From the NCBI RefSeq assembly GCF_040834005.1, contig NZ_CP162129.1, positions 3,310,001-3,374,000 of the forward strand: DNA of 64,000 nucleotides, in the 5' to 3' direction. Of this stretch, positions 62,678 through 64,000 are shown piece after piece (position 1 is the first letter of the stretch; each line of letters begins with the position of its first letter). This DNA comes from Paenibacillus sp. PL2-23 (GTDB lineage Bacteria; Bacillota; Bacilli; Paenibacillales; Paenibacillaceae). A program made the translations under genes and the position numbers. The notes beneath the pieces were generated by a model. That model did no database searches and had not been told where the DNA came from. It saw nothing but the letters and a program-made list of their open reading frames with translations.

Positions 62678-64000
62678 TTATGTGGATGAGCCTGCTTCGA
62701 CAGCTGAGCCCTGCTGGGCTGCCGCCGCTCTCCTCTGCTTCCGAGATTTGCGGAAGAACAGCAGCTCGTAGACGCAAGGCACAATAATAAGCGTAAGCAG
62801 CGTCGCGACGGCTAATCCTCCAATAACGACAATCGCCAGGCTTTGCGATACGATGCTGCCGGATTCGTGGCTGCCGAACACCAGCGGCAGCATCGCGCAG
62901 ATGGTGGCCAGCGCCGTCATGACAATAGGACGCATACGAGTTGCAGCCGCTTCGATTAACGCTTCTCGCACGGTCATCGTCGCTTCATTCTGCCTGACAC
63001 GGTCGATAAGCACGATCGCGTTGGTCACAACAATGCCAATCAGCATCAGCGCGCCGAACATCGCTGTAAAGTCTGGCGTTATGCCGGAGACAAGCAGACC
63101 CAGTACCGCTCCGATCGCCGCCAGCGGCAGCGTAATCATGATGGCAAGCGGCGCCCGAAGCGTCTTGAAGGCAAGAACCATGATCAGATAGACAAGCCCG
63201 ATGGAGATCAGCGCGGTTAAGCCCAGATCGGCGAAATCCTGGGACTGCTCCGCAGATGCGCCGCCTATGGAAATGCGGGCGCCATCCGGCAGCTCCAAGC
63301 CGTTAATCGACTTCGTTAGCTCCTCCCCAACGAGCGAGAGCTTTTTGGGATCCACATTTGCCGTAATTCGAATATAATTTTCGCCGTCCTTATGGTAATA
63401 AGTCGAAGGCAGCTCCTTCTGCGTCAATGTCGCTATATCGGAGATTGCTTGCGATCCGCCCTCCGTCCATACCGTCAAGCTCTCCAGCTCGGCGGCCGTA
63501 TCGGGGTTGTCTATCGGGAGCAGCATCACCGGGACAGCCTCTCCCTCCACGGGAATGCTGCCAAGCGGTACGGGATTCAGCAGCCCCTGCAGCTGCATGG
63601 CCACCTCCTCGCCCCTCGCTTCGCCGTTCAGCTCGAAGGTATAGACGGACTTCTTCTCCTCCTGATTACTTTCCACCTTGAGCACGCCATCTATGTCTGC
63701 TGCTGCGCGAAGCGCCTGCTCGGCCGCCCGCTCCAGCCCATCCTCGTCTTCAGCGGTCACATCCATAAAGATGGATGAGGAGCCGCCGCCCATCATGAGA
63801 TCCATCGCATTAGCGGCAAGATCGGCGTTCTCGTACTGGGATTGCTGCCCGCGAACCGCATCCATGAAGGCTTCCGCGTCCGCGCCCTCCTTCATGTCCA
63901 CTAACAAGCTGACGAGTGTAGGGGACACGATGGCGCCGAACTGCGCGTTGTCGGAGCTGTTGCCAATGGCCATGAGCACCCACTCTACATCCCCATGTGC
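62678..64000 (-). CDS. RND-family efflux transporter (C-terminal part, truncated by window edge)
   Basis: AcrB/SwrC-type proton-driven exporter. The C-terminal 440 residues are present and the frame stays open to the right edge (…DVEWVLMAIGNSS at the edge). The porter-like extracytoplasmic part is followed by transmembrane helices with ISIGLVYLIMVLAF, LIGIVVTNAIVLIDRVRQ and TALATICAMLPLVFG, ending in a basic, Ala-rich tail. The Gly-Ile-Val-Val-x-Asn-Ala motif is the RND signature. In Firmicutes such single-gene RND pumps export lipopeptides or drugs. Confidence 0.92.
   Translation of the reverse strand, partial: AHGDVEWVLMAIGNSSDNAQFGAIVSPTLVSLLVDMKEGADAEAFMDAVRGQQSQYENADLAANAMDLMMGGGSSSIFMDVTAEDEDGLERAAEQALRAAADIDGVLKVESNQEEKKSVYTFELNGEARGEEVAMQLQGLLNPVPLGSIPVEGEAVPVMLLPIDNPDTAAELESLTVWTEGGSQAISDIATLTQKELPSTYYHKDGENYIRITANVDPKKLSLVGEELTKSINGLELPDGARISIGGASAEQSQDFADLGLTALISIGLVYLIMVLAFKTLRAPLAIMITLPLAAIGAVLGLLVSGITPDFTAMFGALMLIGIVVTNAIVLIDRVRQNEATMTVREALIEAAATRMRPIVMTALATICAMLPLVFGSHESGSIVSQSLAIVVIGGLAVATLLTLIIVPCVYELLFFRKSRKQRRAAAAQQGSAVEAGSST

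Overview
This 64 kb window is ordinary chromosome from a moderately high-GC, spore-forming Firmicute. The gene content and order point to the Paenibacillaceae (Paenibacillus or Cohnella type). That placement is inferred from protein similarity and synteny with Bacillus subtilis and not from a 16S gene. No rRNA, tRNA or CRISPR array was seen.

Positions 1-19,169 hold a rearranged version of the B. subtilis yloA-prkC block. Read along the minus strand it runs Ca2+ P-type ATPase (yloB), dapF, a yitJ-like methionine/folate enzyme, remA, gmk, rpoZ, a DinB/YfiT protein, coaBC, priA, def, fmt, rsmB, rlmN, stp and the kinase prkC, which is cut by the left edge. rqcH (yloA) is divergent from yloB. Compared with B. 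subtilis, yloC is absent here, dapF-yitJ and the DinB gene are extra, and a terminator follows rpoZ. The block links rRNA methylation, initiator-tRNA formylation, deformylation, replication restart, CoA synthesis, nucleotide supply and Ser/Thr signalling.

Positions 19,200-28,600 carry a PHP phosphoesterase, a LysR regulator, an unknown protein, ylbG-ricF, an XPB-type helicase with a translationally coupled partner, a secreted thermonuclease lipoprotein and an M20 hydrolase. An intact 1,854 bp insertion sequence (28,624-30,477, 4 bp target duplication) sits in the 5' leader of the M20 gene.

Positions 30,600-44,700 hold cell-envelope and housekeeping genes: yugN, ftsW, an Asp23 protein, ylaN, an HPr-like protein lacking the phosphorylatable histidine, an M29 aminopeptidase, a lipoprotein, a GAF-GAF-GGDEF diguanylate cyclase, rpsD, the flotillin pair yuaF-floT behind a sigma-W-type promoter, two small genes and a class A penicillin-binding protein with fibronectin III repeats.

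Positions 44,700-55,800 form a carbon-metabolism region: acsA, acuA, acuC, mtnN, ccpA, VanZ and DJ-1 family genes, ptsI and ptsG. Neither acuB nor ptsH is at its expected place. A candidate cre lies upstream of acsA, and two TAAGCGCT elements flank the ptsG transcription start. The rest holds a Gln/Asn-rich low-complexity protein, a CoA-binding protein, aroA, aroK, gndA, two unknown genes, yktB with a Fur/PerR-like box over its promoter, and an RND transporter cut by the right edge.

The window is mostly conserved core genome and I see no convincing large new system. The best leads are the His15-less HPr paralogue, the structured left end of the insertion sequence, the Fur/PerR-like box at yktB, and the repeat-containing Gln-rich protein.
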